Source: JAJDFU01 sp964641965
GTDB lineage: Bacteria > Bacteroidota > Bacteroidia > Chitinophagales > Saprospiraceae
Direction of reading: 5' to 3'
Assembly (NCBI GenBank): GCA_964641965.1
Contig: CAZXLD010000019.1
Location: 16,206 to 80,205 of the forward strand
Length of the DNA: 64,000 nt
Below are positions 17,754 to 26,883 of the stretch, one piece after another. A program made the translations under genes and the position numbers. Below the pieces are notes generated by a model that saw nothing but the letters and a program-made list of their open reading frames with translations, made no database searches and had not been told where the DNA came from. Position 1 is the first letter of the stretch, and each line of letters opens with the position of its first letter.

Positions 17754-19031
17754 TTAAGGCGGAAAAGAGCCTTCCTCCTTTGAGAGGGATGCTTCATATT
17801 GATGCACCAGAAATCGAATAGACAATAATAGAAAGATCAAGTATATGGCCGTTCCGAATTGGGTTTCCAGCGTCATTTCCACCAGAAAAGAGGTTAATAG
17901 TATAAGTTGAAAGGCAACTAAAAAATAATCCTGGTACCCTTTTCGAAACCATATCGGATATAATACCGTCCACACAAAAAATACCACCCCGATCCAACCC
18001 ATTGCAGCAAATACAAAGAGGTATTGATTATGGGGCAACAACTCCAGCCCTACTAGCTGCGGATACTTTTGCTCAAAATACTTTTCAGCTTCCGCTTTCA
18101 CATCTCCCACCCCGACCCCTGTCAGAGGATGCCCCATTCCAATTTGCCATCCGGCATGAATTGAAGCGATCCGCTTTGGGTCACTGGTATGTTTCAACCA
18201 TTCTTCATTGCCGATTTGCTCCAAACTCCAAAGCGTATATTTTACCCGATTATTCAAGGTTGGGACATATTGTACAGCAAGGAAACCAATCACAAGGCAA
18301 ACCAGCAGCAGGCCCAACCCCTGCAAGATCCGTTTTCGATTAAAATAAAACCGAAACCAGCTGTAAGCCAAAAGCAGGTAAAAACAAAGCAAGCCGCTTC
18401 GAACAGCGATGATGTGAAGAGTAGCTGCCATGATAAGAATGCCCAACCCTAATGCCCATTTTCTCCATTCCATCAACCGGCTCGATGGATTCCCGATCAG
18501 ATAAAAGCCCGACGCTACAGCCAGAACGACCAATAAACTGAATCGAATATGGTTGATCGGTGTCTCGAATACCTGCCCTTTGGCATAGTTTGCCGCAATA
18601 TCTTGCAGATCGGGCAACATCTTTACCAGGGTATACAAACAGGCGAGCGTCATCCATCCGAAAAAAAAGTACAGGATACCGAGCCAAACCCTTTTTTCAA
18701 AGGTCGGAATTGCCATAGCAGCAAGGGGAAGTACTAAGAAGGGGAGTTTCACCCGCATACGAACCAAAAACTCGGAGGTATCTTCTGACCAAAGTCCACT
18801 AAGGGCGTACACAAAAAAAATGGTAGTTAGAAACAGCAAAGGTTTCCAGTCCAGGAAACGTTTCCATACGGTTGGTAATGCCTTGGGATTGAGGAATAAA
18901 TTCCCTAGTAAAACGAACATACCAATACTCAGAAGTGCCCTTGAGCTGAGCATCCCAATTAGCAAACAAAATATACCCAATAACCCGACCGCCTGTTGGA
19001 GCCTCAATAGCTTTTTTGGATCTAAAGCCAT
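17754..19031 (-). CDS. O-antigen ligase / Wzy-type membrane protein
   Basis: A 425-residue polytopic inner-membrane protein with about ten to twelve hydrophobic segments. The large periplasmic loop region near residues 280-345 has ASIHAGWQIGMGHPLTGVGVGD and LLPHNQYLFVFAAMGW, the landmark of the Wzy_C / O-antigen ligase superfamily, which joins polysaccharide to lipid A-core or polymerises it. Which of the two roles applies cannot be told. It is 10 bp downstream of cysQ on the same strand, an operon. Nearby galE and two family 2 glycosyltransferases support an envelope polysaccharide role. Confidence 0.82.
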   Translation of the reverse strand: MALDPKKLLRLQQAVGLLGIFCLLIGMLSSRALLSIGMFVLLGNLFLNPKALPTVWKRFLDWKPLLFLTTIFFVYALSGLWSEDTSEFLVRMRVKLPFLVLPLAAMAIPTFEKRVWLGILYFFFGWMTLACLYTLVKMLPDLQDIAANYAKGQVFETPINHIRFSLLVVLAVASGFYLIGNPSSRLMEWRKWALGLGILIMAATLHIIAVRSGLLCFYLLLAYSWFRFYFNRKRILQGLGLLLVCLVIGFLAVQYVPTLNNRVKYTLWSLEQIGNEEWLKHTSDPKRIASIHAGWQIGMGHPLTGVGVGDVKAEAEKYFEQKYPQLVGLELLPHNQYLFVFAAMGWIGVVFFVWTVLYPIWFRKGYQDYFLVAFQLILLTSFLVEMTLETQFGTAIYLIFLLLSIRFLVHQYEASLSKEEGSFPP

Positions 19032-19041
19032 ATGTAAGGAA

Positions 19042-19824
19042 CTATCCTGAAACTCTTCCGTAGGCGATAAAGTAAGGATTTAATAGGTCTTCTTTATTGT
19101 ATTGAAGTGGGTTTCCATTCCCTTCCACCTCAATCTTTCCTCCGGATTCTTCCAATATCAACTGAGCAGCACCCGTATCCCATTCCATGGTTGGCCCTAA
19201 TCTTGGATATACATGAGCGTCTCCGGAAGCAATCATTAAGAATTTAAGTGAACTCCCTTTTGATACTTTTTCCGGCTGATCTAATCGATCAATAAACTGT
19301 TGAGTTGGTTCATTGAGATGGGAGCGGGAGCAGACGACCTTAAGCCCGGAATCGTCCATCGTAAACGCTGGGGAAACCAGCTTTTCTGTACCTCCATTTT
19401 TACTCCGCCAGGCTCCGCTTCCTTTTACGGCCCAATACATCTCCTCCAAAACGGGAGCATAAACCACAGAAAGAACCGGGCTGTGCCCTTCTACCAATGC
19501 TATATTTACTGTGAATTCCCCATTTCTTTTGATAAATTCTTTTGTCCCGTCCAAAGGGTCAACCAGCCAAAACTGTTCAAATCCCTTTCTTTCCGGATAA
19601 GGAATTTGCTTATTTTCTTCTGAAATGATGGGAATGTCCGGTGCAAGCTCTGCTAATCCGTCACAGATAACCTGATTGGCTGCCTTATCTGCCCGAGTAA
19701 GCGGTGAATGGTCTGCTTTCGCTTCTATGCCGAAATCCTCTTCTCGAGCATAAATATCCAAAATGGCTACTCCGGATCGAATAGCGATTTCCTTTAGTGG
19801 TTCTACCCACGCCTGAACGTTCAT
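19042..19824 (-). CDS. cysQ: 3'(2'),5'-bisphosphate nucleotidase CysQ
   Basis: Removes the 3'-phosphate from PAP, the by-product of sulfate assimilation and sulfotransfer. The 260 residues match the inositol monophosphatase fold: EE (69-70), DPLDGT (89-94) and the late WDTGAAQ segment together make the metal site, and SPLTRADKAAN at 40-50 is typical for CysQ. Length is normal. A TACCTTTG -7 box lies 17 bp upstream. galE is divergent. Confidence 0.93.
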   Translation of the reverse strand: MNVQAWVEPLKEIAIRSGVAILDIYAREEDFGIEAKADHSPLTRADKAANQVICDGLAELAPDIPIISEENKQIPYPERKGFEQFWLVDPLDGTKEFIKRNGEFTVNIALVEGHSPVLSVVYAPVLEEMYWAVKGSGAWRSKNGGTEKLVSPAFTMDDSGLKVVCSRSHLNEPTQQFIDRLDQPEKVSKGSSLKFLMIASGDAHVYPRLGPTMEWDTGAAQLILEESGGKIEVEGNGNPLQYNKEDLLNPYFIAYGRVSG

Positions 19825-19840
19825 AGGATTTGAATTTTGC

Positions 19841-19848
19841 CAAAGGTA
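19841..19848 (-). promoter_or_regulatory. -7 box for cysQ
   Basis: TACCTTTG on the minus strand is a perfect TAnnTTTG match, placing the transcript start about 12 nt before the cysQ ATG. No TTG is seen at the expected -33 distance. Confidence 0.4.
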
Positions 19849-19936
19849 GGAAGAATGCGAAATGGCAGAATAAGTATGAACGCGAATGGCAAAAATGTGC
19901 GTTTTTTGAGAACAACTCTTTTACAATCCAAATTGC

Positions 19937-20980
19937 ATGAATCCAGTGAAGAAAAAAGTATTAGTTACAGGCGGTTGCGGTTATATAGGTAGCCATACCG
20001 TAGTGGATCTTATCGAACACGGGTACGAGGTAATCAGCGCTGATAACCTAAGTAACTCGAGCGAAGAAGCCCTGGATGGCATAGCACGCATTACAGGTGA
20101 AAGAGTAAAGAATTATGCCATTGACCTCGCCGACGCGAGCCAGGTGGAAATCCTTTTTCAGGAAAATCCAGACCTGGTCGGCATTATTCATTTCGCGGCT
20201 CTAAAATTAGTCGGAGAGTCAGTAGAAAAACCATTGAATTATTTTAGAAATAATTTAAACTCCCTGCTGAATATGTTGGCTGGGATGGAAAAGTATTCGG
20301 TTCCAAACCTGATTTTTTCCTCTTCCTGTTCGGTATATGGCAACACGACCGACCTGCCGGTTACTGAACACACGCCCATGGGAGAAGCCGAATCGCCCTA
20401 TGCCAGAACTAAGCAAATGGGCGAGCAGATCATCCAGGATTTTATACCTGCTGCCCAAAACTGCCAAGCCATTCTGCTTCGCTATTTCAATCCGGCCGGG
20501 GCACATAATACCGCCTTTATCGGCGAATCACCAACGAATAAGGCTACCAACCTCGTACCGGTTATTACGGAAACTGCCATCGGGAAACGAGCAAAAATGA
20601 CCGTATTTGGAACGGACTACGATACGCGTGATGGGTCTTGTATACGAGATTACATTCACATTATGGATCTGGCACACGCTCATACACTTGCCTTAGATCG
20701 CCTGCTTCAGGAAAAGCAGGATGATCGTTGTGAGGTTTATAATCTTGGCATAGGAGAAGGGGTGACTGTTTTAGAAGCCATACAAGCTTTTGAGCTCGTT
20801 TCAGGTGAGAAGCTGAATTACGAGCTAGGAGCCCGCCGCCCCGGGGATGTAGTTGCTGTTTATGCAAATAAAGCATTGGCGGAGGAAATGCTGGGTTGGA
20901 AACCCCAATACGATATTAACCAGATTATGGAATCAGCCTGGCGCTGGGAACAAGCCAGGTCGCTAAAAATGGCACATTGA
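19937..20980 (+). CDS. galE: UDP-glucose 4-epimerase
   Basis: Interconverts UDP-glucose and UDP-galactose, supplying galactosyl units for surface glycans. It is a 347-residue extended SDR: TGGCGYIGSH (11-20) binds NAD, FAALKLVGESVEKP is typical for GalE, the active-site SSSCSVYG follows, and Tyr155-x3-Lys159 lies in YARTK. The RPGDVVAVYANKALAEEMLGW end is also GalE-like. Length is normal. Divergent from cysQ; a weak hairpin follows at 21093. Confidence 0.95.
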   Translation: MNPVKKKVLVTGGCGYIGSHTVVDLIEHGYEVISADNLSNSSEEALDGIARITGERVKNYAIDLADASQVEILFQENPDLVGIIHFAALKLVGESVEKPLNYFRNNLNSLLNMLAGMEKYSVPNLIFSSSCSVYGNTTDLPVTEHTPMGEAESPYARTKQMGEQIIQDFIPAAQNCQAILLRYFNPAGAHNTAFIGESPTNKATNLVPVITETAIGKRAKMTVFGTDYDTRDGSCIRDYIHIMDLAHAHTLALDRLLQEKQDDRCEVYNLGIGEGVTVLEAIQAFELVSGEKLNYELGARRPGDVVAVYANKALAEEMLGWKPQYDINQIMESAWRWEQARSLKMAH

Positions 20981-21092
20981 AAATACTTTTGACCCAATAA
21001 AAGGGTTAATTGTACCTTTCCATTATTTTGGGGCTGTTATTTGCTTCTTGCCAGACCAAAAACGGTTAAAGTGAGGACTTTCTAAATTTACC

Positions 21093-21108
21093 GGGCAATT
21101 GCCCTTTT
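21093..21108 (+). terminator. possible short terminator after galE
   Basis: GGGCAATTGCCC (21093-21104) is a perfect palindrome followed by TTTT. The stem is only 4 bp, so it is a weak candidate. The rest of the 260-bp gap (20981-21240) shows nothing else. Confidence 0.3.
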
Positions 21109-21240
21109 AAAAGAGAGTTCTAATTAGGCGAGTGCCGCTAATCCCGGATGCAATACCACTCATTCCTTATGAATAGGAAGAGGCATTCTCAAGGATGTTC
21201 GAGAGAGGTTTTCCGGTCAACATTTTAATGGGACCCATCC

Positions 21241-22188
21241 ATGAAATCATCGAAGAGCCCCAAACAAGAACCGATGGGAAAGAAAATTTCCAAAGAGGCA
21301 ACTCCCAAACTACCCCAGAAGGGTTTTATTGGCATGGCTAATACGATACCTTTATTGCCTGAAAAGAAGTCATTCTCGCCCCTGTCCGAGCATCCCAATG
21401 GGAAAGAGGAAAATCCCGCATTGAAAAATGGTGTTGCCAGGATAACGGCCATTATTCCCACCTTTAATGAAGAAGAGAATTTGGTACGGGCCATTGAATC
21501 CGTTCAATTCGCAGATGAGATCATCGTTGTAGATTCATTCAGTACGGATCGAACCCTGGAAATTGCTCAGCAATTTGGAGCCCAAATCCTCCAACGGAAA
21601 TACGAAACTGCTGCTATCCAAAAAAACTGGACAATCCCCAAGGCCACGCACGAATGGATCATTTTATTGGATGCTGATGAATGGTTGCCCAAATCACTCC
21701 AGGAAGAAATTCAAAAAACAATTAAGGCGCAACCAAAAGAAGTTGCCTTTTGGATCGGAAGAAATAACACCTTCATGGGCCAACCTATTCGGTATAGTGG
21801 CTGGCAGCACGACCGGGTTATTCGGTTATTCCACCGCGATTTTTGCAGATATGATGATAAGCGGGTCCATGAGGAAGTAGTGACAGACGGAGAAATAGGC
21901 TTGTTGCAAAACCGGATGGAACACAATACCTATCGGGCATTTGACCACTATGTAGAAAAGCTAAATCGCTACGCCTGGCTTCAGGCGCTGGACTACGACA
22001 AAAAAATAAACCGAATCACGCTATTTCACATATTGGTTAAACCTCCGGTTCGGTTTTTCAAGCACTATTTCATTGGGCTTGGTTTCCTGGATGGGTTTCC
22101 TGGATTCATGATCAGTATCCTACAAGCCTATGCGGTATTGACCCGGTATGCTAAGCTGTGGTTGATCAAAAAAGGCATTTACAAATAG
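21241..22188 (+). CDS. family 2 glycosyltransferase (WaaE/KdtX-like)
   Basis: The catalytic domain begins at about residue 67 (ARITAIIPTFNEEENL) and shows EIIVVDSFSTDRTLEIA and the metal-binding LLDADEW, then VHEEVVTDG, which is typical of the WaaE-like branch that adds sugars to lipopolysaccharide core. The 66 residues before it are low in complexity and rich in Lys, Pro and Glu, unlike relatives that start at the catalytic domain; ATG at 21334 is an alternative start. C-terminal hydrophobic stretches (FFKHYFIGLGFLDGFPGFM) suggest membrane contact. It is convergent with a paralogue at 22217. Confidence 0.85.
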   Translation: MKSSKSPKQEPMGKKISKEATPKLPQKGFIGMANTIPLLPEKKSFSPLSEHPNGKEENPALKNGVARITAIIPTFNEEENLVRAIESVQFADEIIVVDSFSTDRTLEIAQQFGAQILQRKYETAAIQKNWTIPKATHEWIILLDADEWLPKSLQEEIQKTIKAQPKEVAFWIGRNNTFMGQPIRYSGWQHDRVIRLFHRDFCRYDDKRVHEEVVTDGEIGLLQNRMEHNTYRAFDHYVEKLNRYAWLQALDYDKKINRITLFHILVKPPVRFFKHYFIGLGFLDGFPGFMISILQAYAVLTRYAKLWLIKKGIYK

Positions 22189-22216
22189 TTGCTGAGCAGG
22201 ATTTTTTATTGGCTAT

Positions 22217-22999
22217 TTAACCTTCTACAAGTTCTTCCGGCTCTTTTCGCTTAATCGACATTTCCATCAACTTTGCCTCACGCTGAAACACATATTGGGC
22301 GGAACTCTTCGCGATCAAGAAGCCGTAAAACCCGTCTCTGAATCCACCGCGAATAATGTATTCACTGATAAAACGGAGCCCTGGTTTAAATAGCAACCGG
22401 CCAAACGACCCTCGTTTTCCTCGGGCAAAAAAGGCATTCGCCGCATGAGAACTAAGTCGGTTTACAGACTCCATTCGCCCATGAAAATTATCGTTAGTGA
22501 AATGGTGGATATCCCCTTTTAGAAAGGCAGTTGTTGCTCCCTTAGCTGGAATTAGCTTATCGTGCGGATTTATTCCTCCAAATACAATCTTGCGCCGGTC
22601 AAATAATCGAAACTTACGATCCGGATACCACGCACCGTGACGGATCCACCTGCTGCCTATCCGGCTGAGCCGGTTTATCCCATAGCAATCTGCCATCCAA
22701 TTTTCTTTTACATCATTGATCGACTGGATGAGCTCAGGAGATAACGCCTCGTCCCCATCTAACACCAAGACGAAGTCATATTGAGCTTGTTGGACCGCAA
22801 ATTTGCGTTGCTGCCCATAACTCTCAAATGGATGCTCTATTACGCGGGCCCCTAACGCATCGGCAATCTCTTGGGTCTTATCAGTTGAAAAAGAGTCGAC
22901 CACCAATAATTCATCAGCCACTTCGCCCATACTGGACAAGCATTTTCCAATGTATTGTTCCTCATTATAGGTTATGGTGATCCCGGATAATTTAATCAT
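22217..22999 (-). CDS. family 2 glycosyltransferase (WaaE/KdtX-like)
   Basis: A 260-residue enzyme with the full family 2 core: LSGITITYNEEQYI at the start, ADELLVVDSFSTDKTQEIADALGA, the metal-binding LVLDGDEAL and the later HHFTNDNFHGR. It shares the VVDSFSTDxTxEIA block and overall plan with the convergent neighbour at 21241, so the two are paralogues of one LPS-core type, without the N-terminal extension here. The C-terminus is basic and Glu-rich. Confidence 0.87.
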   Translation of the reverse strand: MIKLSGITITYNEEQYIGKCLSSMGEVADELLVVDSFSTDKTQEIADALGARVIEHPFESYGQQRKFAVQQAQYDFVLVLDGDEALSPELIQSINDVKENWMADCYGINRLSRIGSRWIRHGAWYPDRKFRLFDRRKIVFGGINPHDKLIPAKGATTAFLKGDIHHFTNDNFHGRMESVNRLSSHAANAFFARGKRGSFGRLLFKPGLRFISEYIIRGGFRDGFYGFLIAKSSAQYVFQREAKLMEMSIKRKEPEELVEG

Positions 23000-23144
23000 G
23001 ATACGCGGCGCTCCGAAAAGTAAGGATTGTTTGTGAAATAATGATCTACGTTTTGGGGATGCTTAGTACACAGATGTGAGATCGATTGAATTTTCCTACC
23101 GACTTATGGTCCACTAGCATTTTTCTTCCCAAAAAAGATTTTTT

Positions 23145-23168
23145 GTTTTTTAAGTTGATTTAAAAAAC
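23145..23168. promoter_or_regulatory. distal inverted repeat upstream of the antirepressor-like gene
   Basis: GTTTTTTAA (23145-23153) and TTAAAAAAC (23160-23168) are perfect 9-bp arms around a 6-bp spacer, 36 bp before the start codon. The AT-rich setting weakens the case, but exact arms ending in G and C are unlikely to be just composition. Confidence 0.45.
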
Positions 23169-23180
23169 ATTTTGTTTTAT

Positions 23181-23205
23181 ATTGTAATCAAATTGTTGTT
23201 ACAAT
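23181..23205. promoter_or_regulatory. proximal inverted repeat over the antirepressor start codon
   Basis: ATTGTAA (23181-23187) and TTACAAT (23199-23205) are perfect 7-bp arms with an 11-bp spacer; the right arm runs into the ATG at 23204. It could be an operator or an RNA hairpin hiding the start codon. Confidence 0.4.
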
Positions 23206-24016
23206 GAATCTTCAAATCCTTGTCAGCAAAAAAGGTACCCGAGTGGTCACAGCCTCAAATCTGCACAAATCGCTTGGCCTGCCTGATCGGCAGTACATGG
23301 CCAATGTTGCTAAATGGCTCCAGGATGTATTTGAGTTTAAAGATGGTATACGAAAGCCTGAGGCAATGCGGGACTATGCTCGAAGAAAAATCAAGGACGC
23401 TCCGGTTATCAACGATTATTATCTGAGTATTGAGTTGGCAAAACTGATTACGCTGAATTCAAATAGCAAAGAGAAGATGAAATATGCCCGCTGGCTATTT
23501 TCCCTGGAGGAAAAGGTTGCCAATGGGGATCTTATCAGTAAAGATCAGGTAGTTGCTGTCCTGGAGCTAACCAAGGCAATGGGGCTAGTTAGTTGTCAGG
23601 AAAGTGCCGAACGTGAGCATCTGAAAACCTATAAGTCCAGAAACGGGGGCCTACCCTCTAATTGGTGGAAATATCGTACCAACATCTTAGGCTATTCCTT
23701 GAAGGATTTCAAGCGTAAACTGGAATTAAAAGGGAAAACCGCCAAAGGGAAAAATGGGCGTCAAATTCTTTTCAATACCGACAAATATGAAATGATCCGT
23801 ACCGGTATCATCGATTTGTTTATGGCTATGGGGAAAAGCGAAGGCTACGCACGTAACCTGGGCGATTTAGCCAAAACCCTTGCCAAAGAACTGAACTTGG
23901 AAATTGTAGACGACCGAAAAGGCGGGTCTCTTTTTGAAGGGCAGGCGAATCCAACTACCGCCGAAGAAATTAGGCACTACCAGTATGGGGAGCGGCTGAG
24001 CTCTTGGGCGGAGTAA
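23204..24016 (+). CDS. orphan AntA/AntB-type antirepressor-like protein
   Basis: The 270-residue product resembles phage antirepressors. The first 110 residues follow the AntA/AntB plan: a short strand (MNLQILVSKKGTRVVTASNLHKSLGL), an aromatic/basic segment (WLQDVFEFKDG), then INDYYLSIELAKLITLNSNSKEKMKYARWLF, which matches the DYhlsldmAKelamv...A+.yf motif of that domain. The second half is Lys-rich and unassigned, with KRKLELKGKTAKGKNGRQ. No other phage gene lies nearby, so it is either a domesticated regulator or a relic. Two inverted repeats precede it. The domain call is by motif, and the target is unknown. Confidence 0.65.
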   Translation: MNLQILVSKKGTRVVTASNLHKSLGLPDRQYMANVAKWLQDVFEFKDGIRKPEAMRDYARRKIKDAPVINDYYLSIELAKLITLNSNSKEKMKYARWLFSLEEKVANGDLISKDQVVAVLELTKAMGLVSCQESAEREHLKTYKSRNGGLPSNWWKYRTNILGYSLKDFKRKLELKGKTAKGKNGRQILFNTDKYEMIRTGIIDLFMAMGKSEGYARNLGDLAKTLAKELNLEIVDDRKGGSLFEGQANPTTAEEIRHYQYGERLSSWAE

Positions 24017-24043
24017 TATATTTCTAAATCTTCAAGTACTCGC

Positions 24044-26185
24044 TTATTCCATTACTTTTTCTCCCAACAGCACTTTGAGAATCTGGCTGGCCGCTTCGGG
24101 GATTTTTGTTCCAGGTCCAAATACAGCAGCTACACCTGACTTGAAAAGAAAGTCATAATCCTGGGCTGGAATTACACCCCCGACTACGACCAATACATCA
24201 TCCCGATCCAGTTTTTTAAGCTCCTCAACCGTCTCGGGAACCAACGTTTTATGACCTGCTGCCAAGGAAGAAATCCCCAATACATGGACGTCATTTTCAG
24301 CCGCCTGCATGGCAGCTTCTTCGGGCGTTTGAAACAATGGGCCTACATCTACATCGAACCCTAAATCCGCAAAACTGGTGGCAATTACCCTCGCCCCTCG
24401 ATCATGACCGTCTTGGCCCAGCTTGGCCACCATAATTCTGGGGCGACGCCCTTCTTGCTGCGCAAATTGATCCGATAAGGCTCTGGCTCTATGAAAATCA
24501 TCATCCGCCTTAATTTCATGAGAATATACCCCACTAACCGTCTTGGAGGAAGGTCGGAACCGACCAAAGGCCTCTTCCATCGCATAGCTTATCTCCCCTA
24601 AACTAGCCCTCGCTCTCGCAGCATCTACCGACAAGGCCAATAAGTTTCCTTGGCCAGAACTGGCTGCTATTTTGATCGCCTCCAAAGCGACCCGAACCTG
24701 TTCCTCATTTCGATTAGCGCGAACCTCATTAAGCCGCTTGATCTGTGCATCCCGTACGGCAGCATTATCGACTTCAAGGATATCGATCGTTTCTTCTGTT
24801 TCTGGTCGAAGCGTATTCACCCCCACAATTTGTTCTTGACCACTATCTATTCTTGCTTGCTTTCGAGCTGCCGCCTCTTCAATCCTAAGCTTGGGTAACC
24901 CTTCTTCTATTGCTTTTGCCATTCCCCCCAATTCTTCTACTTCCTGGATCAAATCCCACGCCCTGTGAGCCAGGTGATTGGTAAGATATTCTACATAATA
25001 GGATCCTCCCCATGGGTCAACCGCACGTACGATATCAGTCTCTTTTTGTAAATAAATTTGAGTGTCCCGGGCAATTTTAGCAGAAAAATCCGTGGGTAAG
25101 GCAATCGCTTCGTCCAAGGAATTGGTGTGTAGACTTTGAGTTCCCCCCAAAGCAGCGGCCAATGCTTCTACAGCCGTTCGGGTAATGTTATTAAAAGGGT
25201 CTTGCTCGGTCAGGCTATATCCACTGGTCTGGCAATGCGTACGTAAAGCCATTGATTTGGGCTTTTGAGGATTAAACCCCTGGACGATCTTTGCCCAAAG
25301 CAATCTTCCCGCCCGCATCTTGGCTATCTCCATGAAATGATTCATTCCAATCGCCCAGAAAAACGAAAGACGGGGCGCAAAATCATCTATCCCCAATCCG
25401 GCTTCCAGGCCAGTACGAATATATTCCAACCCATCAGCAATAGTATAGGCCAATTCTAAATCTGCAGTTGCTCCTGCTTCGTGCATGTGGTAGCCGCTAA
25501 TGCTTATTGAGTTGAATCGGGGCATATGCTCGGCAGTATAAGCGAAAATATCTCCTATAAGACGCATACTTGGAGCCGGAGGATATATAAACGTATTCCG
25601 GACCATAAATTCCTTGAGGATGTCATTCTGGATCGTTCCGCTTAATAACTTCCGGTCAACTCCCTGCTCCTCAGCAGCTACAATAAAAAAGGCCATTACC
25701 GGAATTACAGCTCCATTCATGGTCATGGAAACAGACATCCGATCAAGTGGAATTTGATCAAACAGGATCTTCATGTCCTCTACCGAATCAATAGCAACCC
25801 CTGCCTTTCCAACATCCCCCGACACTCTGGGATGATCACTATCATAACCACGATGGGTAGCCAAATCAAAAGCTACACTCAGGCCTTTTTGCCCTTGAGC
25901 TAAATTCCTTCGATAGAAAGCATTGGACTCCTCCGCCGTGCTAAAGCCAGCATATTGCCTGATCGTCCACGGCCTTACCGTATACATGCTGCTATATGGC
26001 CCTCTCAGAAAGGGTGGAAGCCCAGCTACAAAGTCGAGATGATCCATCCCTTCCCTATCCTCAGGATTGAACACCGAGTGAACCGGAATATGCTCTGGTG
26101 TTTCCCAACTGCCATTAGGACGTTCTTGTTTGATAGAAGGAAACAGGTTTCGAAACGGAATTTTGCTAAAATCGGGCCTGGACAT
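24044..26185 (-). CDS. scpA: methylmalonyl-CoA mutase, large subunit
   Basis: B12-dependent isomerisation of methylmalonyl-CoA to succinyl-CoA. The 713 residues cover the TIM-barrel CoA-binding domain (TVRPWTIRQYAGFSTAEESN, SVSMTMNGAVIPVMAF, CQTSGYSLTEQDPFNN) and the C-terminal cobalamin domain, where KLGQDGHDRG puts the cobalt-ligating His at about 594 and GISSLAAGH and VGGVIP follow. It is full length for the large chain. The small chain that pairs with it in many Bacteroidota is not next to it. The epimerase gene lies 15 kb away at 41046. No B12 riboswitch is visible upstream. Also known as mutB or mcmA. Confidence 0.94.
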   Translation of the reverse strand: MSRPDFSKIPFRNLFPSIKQERPNGSWETPEHIPVHSVFNPEDREGMDHLDFVAGLPPFLRGPYSSMYTVRPWTIRQYAGFSTAEESNAFYRRNLAQGQKGLSVAFDLATHRGYDSDHPRVSGDVGKAGVAIDSVEDMKILFDQIPLDRMSVSMTMNGAVIPVMAFFIVAAEEQGVDRKLLSGTIQNDILKEFMVRNTFIYPPAPSMRLIGDIFAYTAEHMPRFNSISISGYHMHEAGATADLELAYTIADGLEYIRTGLEAGLGIDDFAPRLSFFWAIGMNHFMEIAKMRAGRLLWAKIVQGFNPQKPKSMALRTHCQTSGYSLTEQDPFNNITRTAVEALAAALGGTQSLHTNSLDEAIALPTDFSAKIARDTQIYLQKETDIVRAVDPWGGSYYVEYLTNHLAHRAWDLIQEVEELGGMAKAIEEGLPKLRIEEAAARKQARIDSGQEQIVGVNTLRPETEETIDILEVDNAAVRDAQIKRLNEVRANRNEEQVRVALEAIKIAASSGQGNLLALSVDAARARASLGEISYAMEEAFGRFRPSSKTVSGVYSHEIKADDDFHRARALSDQFAQQEGRRPRIMVAKLGQDGHDRGARVIATSFADLGFDVDVGPLFQTPEEAAMQAAENDVHVLGISSLAAGHKTLVPETVEELKKLDRDDVLVVVGGVIPAQDYDFLFKSGVAAVFGPGTKIPEAASQILKVLLGEKVME

Positions 26186-26317
26186 GACAGATCATTTTAT
26201 GCGTCTAAAATAAATAATGTTCCTGTAAGCCCTCTAGGCAAATGTGGTATAGTGTGCTTTCATTTAATAGATAATCCAATAAAGGTTGGGATTTTCACAC
26301 CCCTATGTAGGAGGTAC

Positions 26318-26746
26318 TTATTCTTCCGAAACCGGAGGAGGAACTAATTCCCCATACCCACAATTCGAGGGAGGACAAATGGATGTTCTTATTTTCGAAC
26401 TGGGAAGGGGGCTACTTGTGCGTTCCAACTGCAGTTCTTCCCATTTTTCAACCCAGGGCCTTGCTTTGGAAGGCCTTCGGAACTGCTCATGCTGCCATAC
26501 ATGGAATCCAGAGAATGGTTGAATTAGATTTTGTCCAAGACTGTTTTCAAATCTTTTAAACGCTTCCTTATCCAGGAAATGATCAATGGAGAGCCAAGTA
26601 CCCGAGAATAATACACAGCCCATGAAAAGAGAAAAGGCAATTCCAAGCCGGTACACTAAAGGTCGTATCCGTTCTTTTGGTGATACCCGAGTGAATCGAA
26701 AGCAGGTTAGTCCGGTGAAAATTCCATTAAATCTAGATGGCTGCAT
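26318..26746 (-). CDS. hypothetical protein with one membrane segment
   Basis: A 142-residue frame with a hydrophobic segment (about 34-52, LGIAFSLFMGCVLFSGTWL) after a basic N-terminus, so the C-terminal part would face outward. The end is rich in Pro and Ser with two cysteines (SICPPSNCGYG). I do not recognise a family. It is the best frame in a 698-bp stretch that otherwise has no gene, but an opposite-strand frame overlaps it, so it may be spurious. It lies between the mutase and the M16 peptidase. Confidence 0.45.
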   Translation of the reverse strand: MQPSRFNGIFTGLTCFRFTRVSPKERIRPLVYRLGIAFSLFMGCVLFSGTWLSIDHFLDKEAFKRFENSLGQNLIQPFSGFHVWQHEQFRRPSKARPWVEKWEELQLERTSSPLPSSKIRTSICPPSNCGYGELVPPPVSEE

Positions 26747-26847
26747 AACTAGCTTTTTATTGTCGGAATCTATTCAATAGATGCCCGATCCATCTTTTTT
26801 GGTGGTTTGTTTGTTTCCTAAAGTATTCAATTCCAGCAACAATATCC

Positions 26848-26855
26848 TATTTTTG
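26848..26855 (+). promoter_or_regulatory. -7 box for the M16 peptidase gene
   Basis: TATTTTTG is a perfect TAnnTTTG match; transcription from about 26862 would give a 22-nt leader to the GTG at 26884. No TTG is seen at the expected -33 distance. Confidence 0.45.
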
Positions 26856-26883
26856 CTTTTGACCCCTTCAAACTCGACGCAAC

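Noticed and set aside
26186..26317. B12 riboswitch upstream of methylmalonyl-CoA mutase
   Set aside because: No B12 box or conserved riboswitch core could be found in this short gap.
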